From positions 799,126 through 863,125 of the forward strand of contig NC_034424.1 of assembly GCF_002078875.1 (NCBI RefSeq): DNA of 64,000 nucleotides. The letters run 5' to 3'. This DNA is from Numida meleagris (taxonomy: Eukaryota > Chordata > Aves > Galliformes > Numididae). The notes beneath the pieces were generated by a model. It was not told where the DNA came from, did no database searches, and saw nothing but the letters and a program-made list of their open reading frames with translations. The position numbers and the translations under genes are program-made. Positions 48,073 through 60,440 of this stretch are shown piece after piece (the first letter of the stretch is position 1; every line of letters starts with the position of its first letter).

Positions 48073-50135
48073 CTGGAACAAACACAACCAAAGAACTGCA
48101 ATTCAAAGGACCAAGGGCAGGAACCCGCTCAGTGATGGGAACAAGCGAGCCTGGTTCTCTGTCTGTACCTACATCCTCCTCTTCGTTCATCCCAGCAACA
48201 ACAGCTCCCTTCCCTTTCCACACAGTTATCCCCACTGCTATTTGCTGTCTGCTCCCTTCCCACGTCCCCTCCCTGCTGCAGCCCCGTGCTGCCCCGCGTC
48301 CCTGTGTGCACTGACACAGGCGGGCGTTTGTCCCTGCACAAACCCTGTCACAGATCGCAGTAAAACACAAAAACATTTTCAAAAGGGGAGTTCTGTTCTC
48401 CTTGCTGCTACAACAGCGCCCTTACTGCTCTGGGGAGCAATGCAGTAAGCTCTGCAGCAGGTCGTGGTGCCTTTGAGTCAGAACAGCAACCTTTTGCAGG
48501 ACCCCTGGAAACACTGGGGAGATGCTGCCGACACAGCTCTGATCCCACACGGAACAGGACGCTGAGCAGAGCAGTACCAACTCTAATGCACGCTCAGCTG
48601 TCAGAGCCTCTGGGCCTGGCCACACTGGGCTCCGAGGGGAAGCCAGACAAGCAAAGATCTCGGGATGCTTATGGATCTGTTCTGTTCTGAGTGGGATGGT
48701 GGAAGTCTCTGGTCCAGACACTGCACCTATCTAAGAGGGAAATCTGCAGAGGTGCCACGCCCCTGAGAACATCTTTGCTGGTCAGCTTGGTGAGGATCTT
48801 CCACGTCCTGGCATCAGCCACATGTCCTCGCTCCCAGGCAGCCACCCTGTGCAATCTGCAGCACTGTCATGTGCTGCTGGCCTGTCACCACCAGAGCAGA
48901 ACACATCAGCCTGGGCAGCCACAAAGCATCCTAGAACTAAAGCGCTGCACCTGATGGCACGAGCAAGCCAGCGCCATGCACGTTCAGTGCTGCAGCTCCA
49001 CTGTTTGCACTCGTGTACGTCAGAGAACCAAGGTGTTGTTTGCTCTTATCTCCTCCATGCTGCATTCAAATGCACTAGAGTATGCACATTAAGTAATCTT
49101 TTATTTTACTTGTCCATCATTTTATTTACATCAGAGATATATACTTAAAGCTCACACACACTGATACAGTCTAACCACGGACTTGGTCTCACCACTGCTG
49201 TCCAACTTGGGGTTGCAGAACTAAATGAAGTTTCACTTCCTACCCTTTACTCTGCTTGGCAGAATGGAAGTACAGCTACAGTGATGTATGGGAGAACACC
49301 ACCAAATATGCCAGGTGCTCAACAGCTCGGCACTAGAACTTTGCTTCTGCTACCAGAGAATATTTTTATCTTAATTACAGCAGAGCAATGCAAGCCAGAT
49401 GTAAAGGATTTTTTAAATTCCAGGCTGAGAAAGTGAGACAGACCTCAGATGCACAGAGCAAGATGCGAAGGATCCGCTGCTTCAAGAGGATGGAGAGAAG
49501 CAAAATAACAGCATCCAAGTGACAGAAGCACGGGGAGTCACTGCAAGGATACTCACACCTAACTACAGCTCATCATTATCTCACACAAGCTCATTCCATG
49601 GTCATACAGTGGTGCAGAGGGTCTTAATCTACCCAGGGCACTACATGACAACAAAGGGAATCTAATGATTCCTGGTGAGTACCTGTGTACCCGCTGCGGA
49701 AAAACACAGTCAATTATTAGCAGAGAAAATTCATAACGAGTCATCAGTAATCAGTCCCACATCACTGGGCTTCCCAAAGACAAGAAGCCAACCTCCTTCT
49801 TGAAGAGTAATGAGCCATGCAGCAGATAACTGAACGCTAATTCTTCAGAGGAGTATCTAATGCCGAGCACTTTCAATATCTCTGTTTGGAGCAAGAGAAC
49901 TGCTACAGCCTTAGCTTGGAAGCAAAGTGCTCAATAAATAAGGAGACTTGATGGAAGAAAACGAAAGGAAAAGCTGGGCACACCATGGCACTGGGGTAGC
50001 AGCTCACAGGTCCCACAGGCAAAGCAAGGGACAGCTCCTGTAACTCGGGAGACTGTGGGGACAGCACTGGCAGGGGCTGGGCCTCACCCAGTGACCACTT
50101 CCTTCCCCAGGCAGCACAGGAAAATGAAATGCAGG

Positions 50136-50198
50136 ATGGTTGGACTAGGTGATCTTGTAGGTCTTTTCCAACCTAGCTAATTCTATGATTCTATGAAA
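50136..50198 (+). mobile_element. CR1 3'-end fragment
   Basis: Nearly identical over about 60 nt to the fragment at the window start: GGATGGTTGGACTAGGTGAT, one substitution, then the same ending with two ATTCTATG units. Confidence 0.93.
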
Positions 50199-53100
50199 GC
50201 ACACACCAGGTACAGAGCAGGAGAACAGGGTTCGGTTCCCTCTGTTACGGGACTGCTTTCCCTAAGGAAGAACAACCTTCATTACGAGAAGTGAGAATTT
50301 GTTCCAGCTGGTATTGGTACTAAGCTGTTCCTCTCTGTGTAACAGAGATAACACTCAGCGAGCAGTGCCAACTCGCAGACACAAGGAGTTTTGCGAGAAT
50401 GCAGACAGCAGCAGCAGGCTGCTGGTGTGGAGTGATGCTTTCCCCTCTCTGAGCAGCAGTCACTCTTGCAGGGCTGCTCTGCATTTCCAGGCTGTACTCA
50501 ATAGAGCTGTCATTGCTGGCAGCCCAGAGATACCTCCCGTGCTCCTCCCAGGTACAAGTGTCCTTAGCAAGGAGCTCACCGAGCACAACCAGCCTGTGTA
50601 TGCTGCTGGACAGCTTCTAACTGCTACTATGTACCCTGCACCAGGCAGGGTAGGATCCAGCCTGGGCACTGCACCCCTTATACACAGCAGCACAGCTCTC
50701 AGTGGGAAGAGCCACAAGGGTCTCTTGCAGGTTCACTGCCTTTGCTTACGGCTGATTTTGTTAATTACTGTTTAGGTGACAGTCCAGCATCCCTGCCGCA
50801 AGCTGAGCAAGCACCACGTTACATTGCTACAAACCTAGTTCCAAAATGTTTAAACGACACCCAGTTAAAAAAAAAAAACAACAATAACATACTCCAGCAA
50901 ATATAATTCCTCCTTCGTGCTCATGAGTATTTCAAAAGGGAGCAGGATTCCAGAGGAGCTGCAGCACGATGGCCCTATATCCCCAGCCAGCCCACAGCTG
51001 GTGCCACGGAATGCACGCACCGAAGGACAGCATCACCTCTAGAAAAAAGCCCACGTTACAAAGCAGCCCCTCAGATGTGAAGGGCTGGCACACCAACATG
51101 GCAAACGGGCTTTGCAAGCACCCCAACAAATAACTGTGGGATCAGAAGGCTTTTTCAACCACTTTGCTTGCAGTACAAGCCAGGGAACACGCTGCTCTCC
51201 ACCTGCCTGCAGGGCTGCTGCCGGCAGCGCTGTCGTGTGGTCTGTGCTTGGCACTGACTCGTGGCTTCTGAAACACCGCCCCAGGGAGCAGCAGCCAGGT
51301 CATCTTTCTTCCCAGACACGGCGCTGAACAGTTTGAGATCTTTTAGCTGTTTTTCTTCAGATATCCAGCAGAGAAGAAAACACGTATTTCATTTTGGCAG
51401 GAAAGAGGGCGGGCAGAGAGCACGTGCCCAGCAATGGCAGGCAAAAGAAGAGGCCTCGTTCCTCAGGGCACTTGGCCCAGGGCCTCCGGATTCTGCTGCT
51501 GTAGAAACCCAGAAGGGAACAATAGCAATCAGACTTGTTGAAAGGTCAGGACTTCTGTATCGCAAGCTAAAAATACAGATCAATTAACTCGCCCTCGTCA
51601 GTGCAGGAATCCGAGACCACACAAAGTGCACAAACTCAAGTTTCCGCTGGGCTCAGAGCTCTGCACAGCATCACAGAAACCCAAATTGGAAACAGTTACA
51701 TAGATCATCCAGATGACAACCCTGCAAGGATGAGCTCACATCCCGCTGAGTGCCCAGGACGGGGTGTCAGCACAACAGGCTGCGGGGCTGCCAAGGGACC
51801 TCCCCGAGGCAAGCAACAAGCTTTGCCTGCCCCAGAACTCATATCCACCTTCTGTATGGAAGAAGCCACAGAAGCCACCTGCTACGGGAGCTCTCACAGC
51901 AACCAGGCACTCCTCAAACCTAAGCGATTCCACTCTTAGAGAGCACGGCACAGCCAGCTGCATGTTTGGGACAGCCTCCAAATGTGGAAAGGCAAAACTG
52001 GTGAACAGAAGTTCCAACAGCCTGCTGAACTGCTGCTGAAATCCAGCAGCGTTCCAAGCTCCCGGTGAACAAAAACACAGCAAAGTATAAAAGGAAAAGA
52101 GGGCAGCCTGCACAGTACCCCAGTACTACCTGCCCTGCTCCACGATCGCACGGCACCTTTCCACCAGAAGGTTTGGGAACAGCAAAGGAAGCACTAACCC
52201 CCAGGAATTCCACACTCTTGGCTCACCCCAGCAACCAAGGTTGCCCAAGCAGCTCATAAAGCTCAGCAACGTCTCCAATCTGCCAGGGGAGGCAGCTGGA
52301 TTTCTTACAGCTAAGCCTGCTGCAATACAGTTAGCTGTCATCTCTCTACGACGATGCGATGTTTCTTTCGCAGTGATGTCCCTGTGACAATGAAGTGACA
52401 GCACTGCCCTCCAGCCACGGCCAGTGGCTTGTGGACAGCCTGCAAGACACTACGCTCTGCTGCTTGGTTTCACATTCCTGAAAAGCTGCGGGCAGACGTT
52501 GGAGTCCTGAAGCGTCCTGCTGGGGGTGACCGCAGCGCGCTGGTGAGTGGCTGGCTGTGTGCAAGTACCTGAATATCACTGCTCCTGGGATGCCTGCTGC
52601 ACTGAATGGAACAACCACCAACTCCGGCACTCTCCACTGAGATTCAAAGCCACCGTGACTAAGCCACCTGGTGCAAACAAAGCAATAGGAAAGACAGGCA
52701 TTTTCTGAGATACATACTGCATGTCCACCACCAGAAAATACCTTTCAGAGCTGTGTCCAACACATGGATGAGCTGAGCGGTATCCCTAGAAGAAGACCCA
52801 CTGTGCAGCTATTGCCTCCTTACAACAGAGCCAGGGCAAAGCCATCCGGGACCCTCACTCGCTTCTGTGGCACAAAGACAGCTCAAAGAGAAGCTTCTAT
52901 TGTCTTTCAGAAGCCAGACAGGCACCTGGAGGGACAGGGCCACATTTATGGCTTCCTCAGCTTGCAGGATATTTCCCAGGCAGATTCAAGGCAATTCCTT
53001 TGACCTGGCCCTTCGGCATCTTTAGGAGCTCCCTTCTAGACACCAGACTGGCACTGAGGAGAGAGCATGTCTGCTCACTGCCTGCAGCCCTCCATCCACT

Positions 53101-56100
53101 CCTCATTCCAGCACTGCAGTCAGAAGCTTTACACCTGGCATTTTACAGCCAAGGTGGGAACTGCCAGTAAAATCAGTGGCAATCTGTTACAGAGCTCAAT
53201 TCAACGGTGTCTAATGGCAAAAATTCCTTGGAAAGGGAGCAGGAGTAAGCCCAAAGTCAGCAGCAACCCCGCAAGGGGATTAAAGTATCCCAAGTTATAT
53301 TAGTAAGGATTAAATAATCATAAAATCCAGAAATTTGGAGAGAATTCCTCACACACAAAGGCTCCTATGGCTTCAGCTCCTAAGTTGGGGGTTAGGAAAA
53401 AACTTTCCCTGTGGACTATTCCAAGATCACTCATTCCATGATCACTTCCTTCCTTCCCATGAACGTTTGGCCTTTGTCACAGCAGACATTTAGGCACACA
53501 GTGGCCTGACTTAGCATGGCACTTCCCATGCCTCTCAGCAGGGGTCCTAAGTGACAAGCCAAGAAGGCAGTCACAAACCCACAGGCAGCCAGGCCAACCC
53601 CTTGGAATAATCAAGGAACAGCGCAGGCTGTGAGCTGCGGGCTGGCACAGGGCTCACAGCTACAGGGCTGATTTCACCTTACAGCGCTTTCAAGCCGGTG
53701 GGCAGCGAATTCTCTGAATTCCACGATGCTTTATCCAAACCACGTGTCACCTGAACGCACCGGCACGATGGATGCTTCAGTACAGTGCATCCAGGGCTGG
53801 ATGTAATCCTTCCAGGTCTGGGAAGCAGACGCCAGATGAGCAGGAAATTCCGTACAGCGGAGAATATCCCAAATCTGCTGCTGACAGACAGCCCCTTCTT
53901 CACAGCCTGACGGTCACACGGGGGTGGTGTGTTCCTAAACCTTCTGGGGGGGAAGGAGCTTTGGGTCCTGCTCGCTGGATGGAGAGACAGAAAACGCTTC
54001 CCAGGAGCTCCCCGGCTGCCGCACGTCAGAGCGTTTCCTTCCACGCTTCGAAGTACATTGAAGTTGAATCAAAACAGACAGCAAGTATCAGCAGTGTCAA
54101 GTGAAAATATTACGGCGTTTCGCAATTATCCCCCAAATCAGCATTACGAACAGGATGTTCAGATTCCATGTCACAAATCAGCCATGCTGGGCAATACAAT
54201 TAACGCCAGCAGAACTAGTTTTGTGCTTATTTCATTCCGGAGTTAATTCGGGGCAGTGCTGGATTCTTTTTTATTTAAATTTTAACTCAGTGTAAGCGAA
54301 AGAATGTTGAAAAGAGAGCACTAATGCTCTCCTACCAGAAACTGGACAAGGACCAGCATCCATCCTGCATAATGACAACAGGTATACTCGTACACACCTC
54401 ACTTGTTGATGCAGTAATATTTCTTTTTTTTACACTAACAAGGATGCTGAATCCTCACTGTAAGTGAAAAATCCAATTCAGCCCACATTATGGAATTATG
54501 CACAAGATACAGTAAGGGCCATTTTATTTTGAACTCCTCTGAAATCAAAAGGTTCGGCTGAGAACGTACACTGCTTCACAGCTGCTAAAATTAAATGATG
54601 TAGCACGAAGGGTTGCATAAAGGAAAACAAATCTCATTCTGACTTTTTTCCTACTCGTTTGTCCTTGATTAGAAATGTTGTTACTGTGATTTCTGGATGG
54701 GGATACACAGGGATTATTGTGCCCAGTTTCCAAAGTGGAAAGGAAAAGTGACAGTTAAATGACTGAGCAGCCCTGAAGAAGAGATCCTGGCACCCTAACC
54801 CTTCATAAAGAATAAAATGAAATTAAAATAAACACGAATGATTCACGAGAGAGGCAACCCTTCTCTCTACAACTGTCCAAGACAATTCGGAGATCTAACC
54901 TTTATGCATAGGTTGAAAGGAGGAAATCTTAAGAACGTAATCCTTGCATTCTTCTGCCTTTCCTGGTTATCAAGACCCTTAAAAGTAAAAACCCTGAGGA
55001 CTGTGGGGAGGCAAGCTGGGCTAGTCAGTCTGCTGCACCTCTTGGCTTCTAATTGATTGGGATAGTGTTTAATAAATTTCAGAGATACTTAAAATAGATT
55101 CCTGTGTGCTACTCAGATATAACATTGTTGAAATGCCAACATGCAGCTCAGCAGACAAAGGGGCAGGCTGAAAGAATTTGGAATAATTAATTACACTGCT
55201 GTCCCTATGCCTTTTCTGTTGCTAAATTTCAACCCACGCTGGAAGATGGAAAGCGTATCACTTCCTGATGAACAGGGGAGGGATGTAATTCTATCTTCAG
55301 AAAAGCTCTCCTGGCATTTTCAGGACAAACTGATGGATGAATGGAACATGAGATTACTACAGTTCTTACCCTTTTTATTAGAATAAATATATTTTTCCTT
55401 CAATTTTGTTGCCTAGGAATGGTGTAAGAGATTTGCTGCAAGGTATTAACATCCAGATTTCTGTAAACATGGTCTATTTGCTCAGAATCTGAGAAAGAGG
55501 GAGAAATTTTTTTTTTTTTAATAAGATTGCATGAAATTCAGAGATTTATAGAAAACCTGAAACCTTCTTTCTAAAACCTTTGACTAAAACCACACAGAAA
55601 GCAGCTGGTCCTTCCCAGAGCTACAAAAGCGCAGTGCCCGCAGGAACATCAGCAGCTCCAGCACACGGCACCTGCATAGAAGGGAGGGTACCCACGGGAT
55701 TCCCGAAGTGAAGACACCTGAAAAGAACCCCCAGTGTAACAGTCTAATCAGAAGAGCAAGACGAAATTCTATCTACTAAAAACCAAGGCCAGGAGCTGTA
55801 GCTGTGCCATCGGGCCTCCAAAGAGATGTTGGTGCTGTGATATGAAGGCAGCGGGCGAGAAGCAGCAAGGAGAGAGGCAGAGTGAAACGGACGGACCACC
55901 CTGCAGCCAACCTGAGAGAGGGAAGCAATGAGCTGGGGTCACCCCCTGCGCCATTCCAACCACGCAGCGCGCTCAGAGAAAGAGATCACAGGAGCAAGAC
56001 GAGAGCAAACTGCTGCGCTGACAGAAGGACGCTCGTGTGGAAGGCAGCAACCACAGCCCCGCAGGAGCACAGCCCAGGCCCGAGGCTCAGCGCTTCCTCC

Positions 56101-59049
56101 ACACCGGAGACTCGGTTCCTTATTATTTTCATCATGTCCTCCTCCTGCACAGAAATTTATCACTCTTGGTCTCAGACCGCTTGAAGATGAACGTATTCAT
56201 CTGCTCGTTAGGCAAATGGGAATCTAAAGAGACTTTACCTACTTAAAATGCAAACGCATTAAAAAATAAAATCCATTTTTATAGCTTTCCCCAAGGAGCA
56301 GGAGTATTATTAAATAAGAACACTGGAAAAATTAATCAAAGTTGTAAATGACTAACTGCTGGCTCTGGCACGTGTACGTGGGTGTGCAACCACACACTGC
56401 ATTTACATCAGGCCTTACTTGTGCAAGGCACTAGGAAGATTTACCAAGCACAACAGTGACACTTCCCGCTGTTCGCTGTTATTCTCAAAAGAGTTAAAGG
56501 AAATCAAAAGCCAAAATATATTTAAGGAAACTTTAAGGTTGCAGATTTGAATACTTAAAACTAATGAAGACATGCAGATGGTCAGGGCTCTTCCTTAACC
56601 TGAAATTAACAGCAGCAAACATTTACATGTGCATCCATCACACGTCAGAACGCTGAAATCACCGTATCCTGCACGTGTAAGGGCTGCGGGCAAGGAAACC
56701 CTCAATGTGAACACAGTAATTTAATGGGGTAAATTCACAACTTTTAAAATGCTTTTCCACGTGCGACGCATTAGCACGACACCTCCCCAGCTAACGACTG
56801 CGAGGCGCATTCCAGCCCACATCCTTGCTTCTAACCTTCCACTGCTTTTCTGAATAAATTCCCTTTTAGCCTGAACTTTCTCATGCTTAGTCAGAGCCCA
56901 AAGGGAAATCTGTTTTTAAAAGATCAGGCCAGCCTTTTTTCTTCATTTATGGGGTTGTGAAACATTTACTATTTAAAAATAAAAATTCTTTTTCTTCCTC
57001 CAGCTAAACAACATCACACAGTGGAGTCACGCTCACGGCCACCGTCCTGCACACAAGCGATGAGTCCGAATGCATCTGGCCAAGACACTGGACAGAAAGC
57101 CACAGGTGAGTCTGCACCATGCAGCACCCCCAGGCAGGGAGGGGAGCCCCCAGCGCTGCAGTCAGTGCTATGCACCGTGCCCAGCACCCAGCCAGCGCAC
57201 CAGCACCAGGGGGACACTGCTGCGGATGCCAAGAGCTTGCAGGTGACAGCAGAGGTACAGCCCATTCTCAAGCAGCTGAATCCCTGGCCACCACCAACCT
57301 GATGAGAATCACGGCCAGCTTCCAGGAGTTGGAGACCATCACAAACTAAAAGCTATCTTGCTACATCTTAAGCACCTGATAAGAGAGCGTGAAGATCTGG
57401 CAATTAGAAATGGCTCCTACTTGGTACAGCACCTGCCAAGATGTGCCACGGTGCAGCTGCTGCAGCGCAAGGCTTGTGGGCAGGCAGCTCTGCTCCCAGT
57501 GTGCTCCCTCTGGGCCCAGCTCCGACCCAGGGGTGGTGACAGCATTCAGGCAGTGACCCCCAAACCCAAGGGACACAGGGGTGCATCCCTCACCGCATCC
57601 ATCTGCGGCTGGAGCACCTCTACTGACGGCCACCTTGGTCCCTCTGCACTGCACAGGCACCTGACCTTAACAGCAGTTTTTAACCCTGTGACACCACAGC
57701 AGATGCTGTACATCACCTCCTTCCTCACTATTTCCTCTTGTGTGCCGATCAAAGCACGTGCAAAGCATGTCAGCTGGTGTTCCACCCCCAGGCTGCATTG
57801 GGCCCTGGAGCCGAAACACTCCTTAGCATTTCACCACGAGCAGGATGACTTCCAGCAGCTTCTTGCTCACCAGGAGAGAAGAGTGAAGCCCGTCCACTTC
57901 TCAATCTCTCATTAAGGGCAAGTTCTGAGCTGCAGAGATGCTGAAGCCTGGACTGTATGAAAAAAAAAACAGCTCTCCACATTTCCAGCTGTGCTGCCTT
58001 TCCTGGAAGAGAGATCTCTGTTTTTCTCTCTGTAGGATATCAGCACCTGAGTAAGCCTTCCAGTATAAAAACTTCATACCCCCAGTGCAGTAAAGCAGCA
58101 CACTTTAACAAGAAAAGCAACTCATAACACATTGAAAAGTTGCTCTGAGCTGGGAACGTCAGTCTGAAATATCTGGTAAATAGCATCGCCTGCAAGACTG
58201 TTCAAAAATTCTCTGTGAACGGGAAAAATGGGCTCCAACACAACAGACAGGCCAATGGGTACTGGCTGAAAAACCAGTTGTGCTATCTGCAGTCAGTGCT
58301 GGCATCCACTGGTTCTGGCCTGTGATTTTTTCAGGCTATGGGGCTGGTCACAGGATGCACAAACATGGTAGGAAAATTGTTCCCATTTCTGTTAGAATTT
58401 AAAGAACAAGTGAACATGCTCCCTGGCATACAATGGTCTGGGTTTACAGACAGGATCTGCACACTGCTCTTGGGTGTCTCCTGCACAGTGGGGTCCACTG
58501 AGCTGCACAGGAGTAACCTGCAGGCAGCAGAAGCACAAGGGTCTGCTTTTGAGAAATAGCTCAAAATCCAGCTAAGCCTCTTATCCAGCACTGCACGTAA
58601 ACAGAAGTTGAAGATGGAAACAGAAAGAACAGGATTTGCAGAAAACAAGCATTAGTGGTCTTTAAACCCACAGTAAGTGTCACAGATTTGCCACAGTGAC
58701 AAAGTGTGACACTGCCAGGAAGGAAAGCAAGGGAACTGCTTGAACTGAGCTGTCTGAGAGGAACTTCTTTTCCATGTTACCTTCTGGCACTTTGCAGAGC
58801 ACCTGGCTGGCGGCATGCACCAGCATCACAGAGCAGGCTGCATGCCTGGGAGCACCACCTGCTTTTAAATTACTACACCCTGGGCATCAAGGTCCTCAAA
58901 AAAGCTGGACAATAAACAACATCATCAGCAAGCTCACCTGGACTCAGCTGATCTGATTAGCACACTGTACATAAAAATTCATGCTCTGCAAATCACCTCC
59001 TGATTTTTCTCACTTTTCATAGCATCTCTACTAAAAATTCCAGGAAAGG

Positions 59050-60440
59050 TACAACTCTTCCCCATCAGTGTCACATCCACCCTTTTCCTGAACACCTCCA
59101 GGGACAGTGACTCCACCACTCCCTGGGCAGCCTTTGCCACTGCCCAAATACTCTTTCTGAGAAGAATTTTTTCCTAACACCTAACCTGAACTTCCCCAGC
59201 ACAACTTGAGGCCATCACCTCTCATCCCATCGCTGTTACCTGGGAGCAGATGCAGACCCCACCGTCGCCTCAGCCTCCTTCCAGGAGTTGTAGAGAACAA
59301 TGAGGTCTCCCCTGAGCTCCTCTTCTCCACCCTGACCCATCCCACCTCCCTCAGCCGCTCCCCATCACACTTGTGCCCCAGACCCCTCACAGCTCCATGC
59401 CCATCTCTGGACACGCTCCAGGGCCTCCATGTCTGTATTGCAGTGAGGGGCCCAGCACTGAGCACAGCACTGAGGTGAGGCCCCACCAGTGCCCGTACAG
59501 AGGGACGATCCCGTCCTGCTCCTGCTGGCTGCACTGCTGCTGACACAAGCCACGATGCCATTGGCCTTCTTGGCCACCTGGGCACACTGCTGGCTCATGT
59601 TCTGCCGGCTGTCAGCTCACACCCACAGAGCCTTTTCCTCCACGCAGCTTGCCAGCCACTCTGCCCCAGTCCTGTAGCACTGCATGGGGCTGTTGTGAGC
59701 AAAGTGCAGGACCTGGCACCTGGTCTTGTTAAAGGTCATCCCACTGGCCTCAGCCCACTGATCAGCCTGTCCAGAACCCTCTGCAGGGCCTTCCTACACT
59801 CAGGGAGATCAACACTTCACCCCAACGTGGTGTCACCTGCACCCTTACTGAGGGTGCACTCAGTTCCCTTGTCCAGATCAACTAAGAAGTTAAACAGGGT
59901 CGGCCCCAGTGCTGATTCCTGAGGACCACCACTCATGACCGGTCACCAGCTGGATGTAACTCCATTCACCAGCAGTCTCTGGGCCCAGCCATCCAACCAG
60001 TTCTTCACTCAGCAAAGAGTACACCCATCCAAGCCATGGGCTGCAGCTTCTCCAGGAGAATGCTGTGAGAGACACAGTCAAAGGCTTCAGTAGAGTCTAG
60101 GTAGACCATATCCTCAGCCCTTCCCACATCCACTACGTGGGTCACCCGGTCATAGGAGGAGATGAGGTTGGTCAGGCAGGACCCACCTTTCCTGAGCCCA
60201 TGCTGGCTGGGCCTGATCCCCTGCTTGTCCTGCACATGCTGCATGAGCACACTCAAGATGATGTGCACCATGACCTTCTCTGACACTGAGGTCAGGCTGA
60301 CAGGCCTGCAGTTCCCTGGATCCTCCTTCTAACATTTCCTGCAGCTAGGTGTCACACTGGCAAGTCTCCACTCATCTGGGACTGCCGATAAATGATGAGA
60401 AATGGCTTAGCCATCACTAAGCAATCACTGACCCCACAAT
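59050..60440 (-). mobile_element. CR1 LINE, inverted, with broken reverse-transcriptase part
   Basis: The minus strand reads the later part of CR1 ORF2 and 3'UTR. Reverse-transcriptase landmarks are visible: K-E-D-P-G-N-C-R-P-V-S-L-T-S-V, then M-V-Y-L-D-S-T-E-A-F-D-C-V-S-H, matching the Y-L-D-F-x-K-A-F-D motif A. Frames are interrupted by stops and shifts, and the terminal ATTCTATG repeats are absent, so the copy is dead and truncated at both ends. The 5' boundary is approximate. Confidence 0.93.

Noticed and set aside
48129..48448. Frames of up to 151 codons on both strands around 48.0-48.4 kb.
   Set aside because: GC-rich intron with antisense open frames. Only the 30-nt segment with a good donor was kept, at low confidence.
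53679..54104. Open frames of 110-121 codons on both strands.
   Set aside because: No splice sites in phase, no family resemblance, and mutually overlapping frames; taken as intron noise.
59890..60335. Minus-strand frames with Y-L-D-S-T-E-A-F-D as a host gene.
   Set aside because: This is the reverse-transcriptase part of a dead CR1 element, interrupted by stops and frameshifts.
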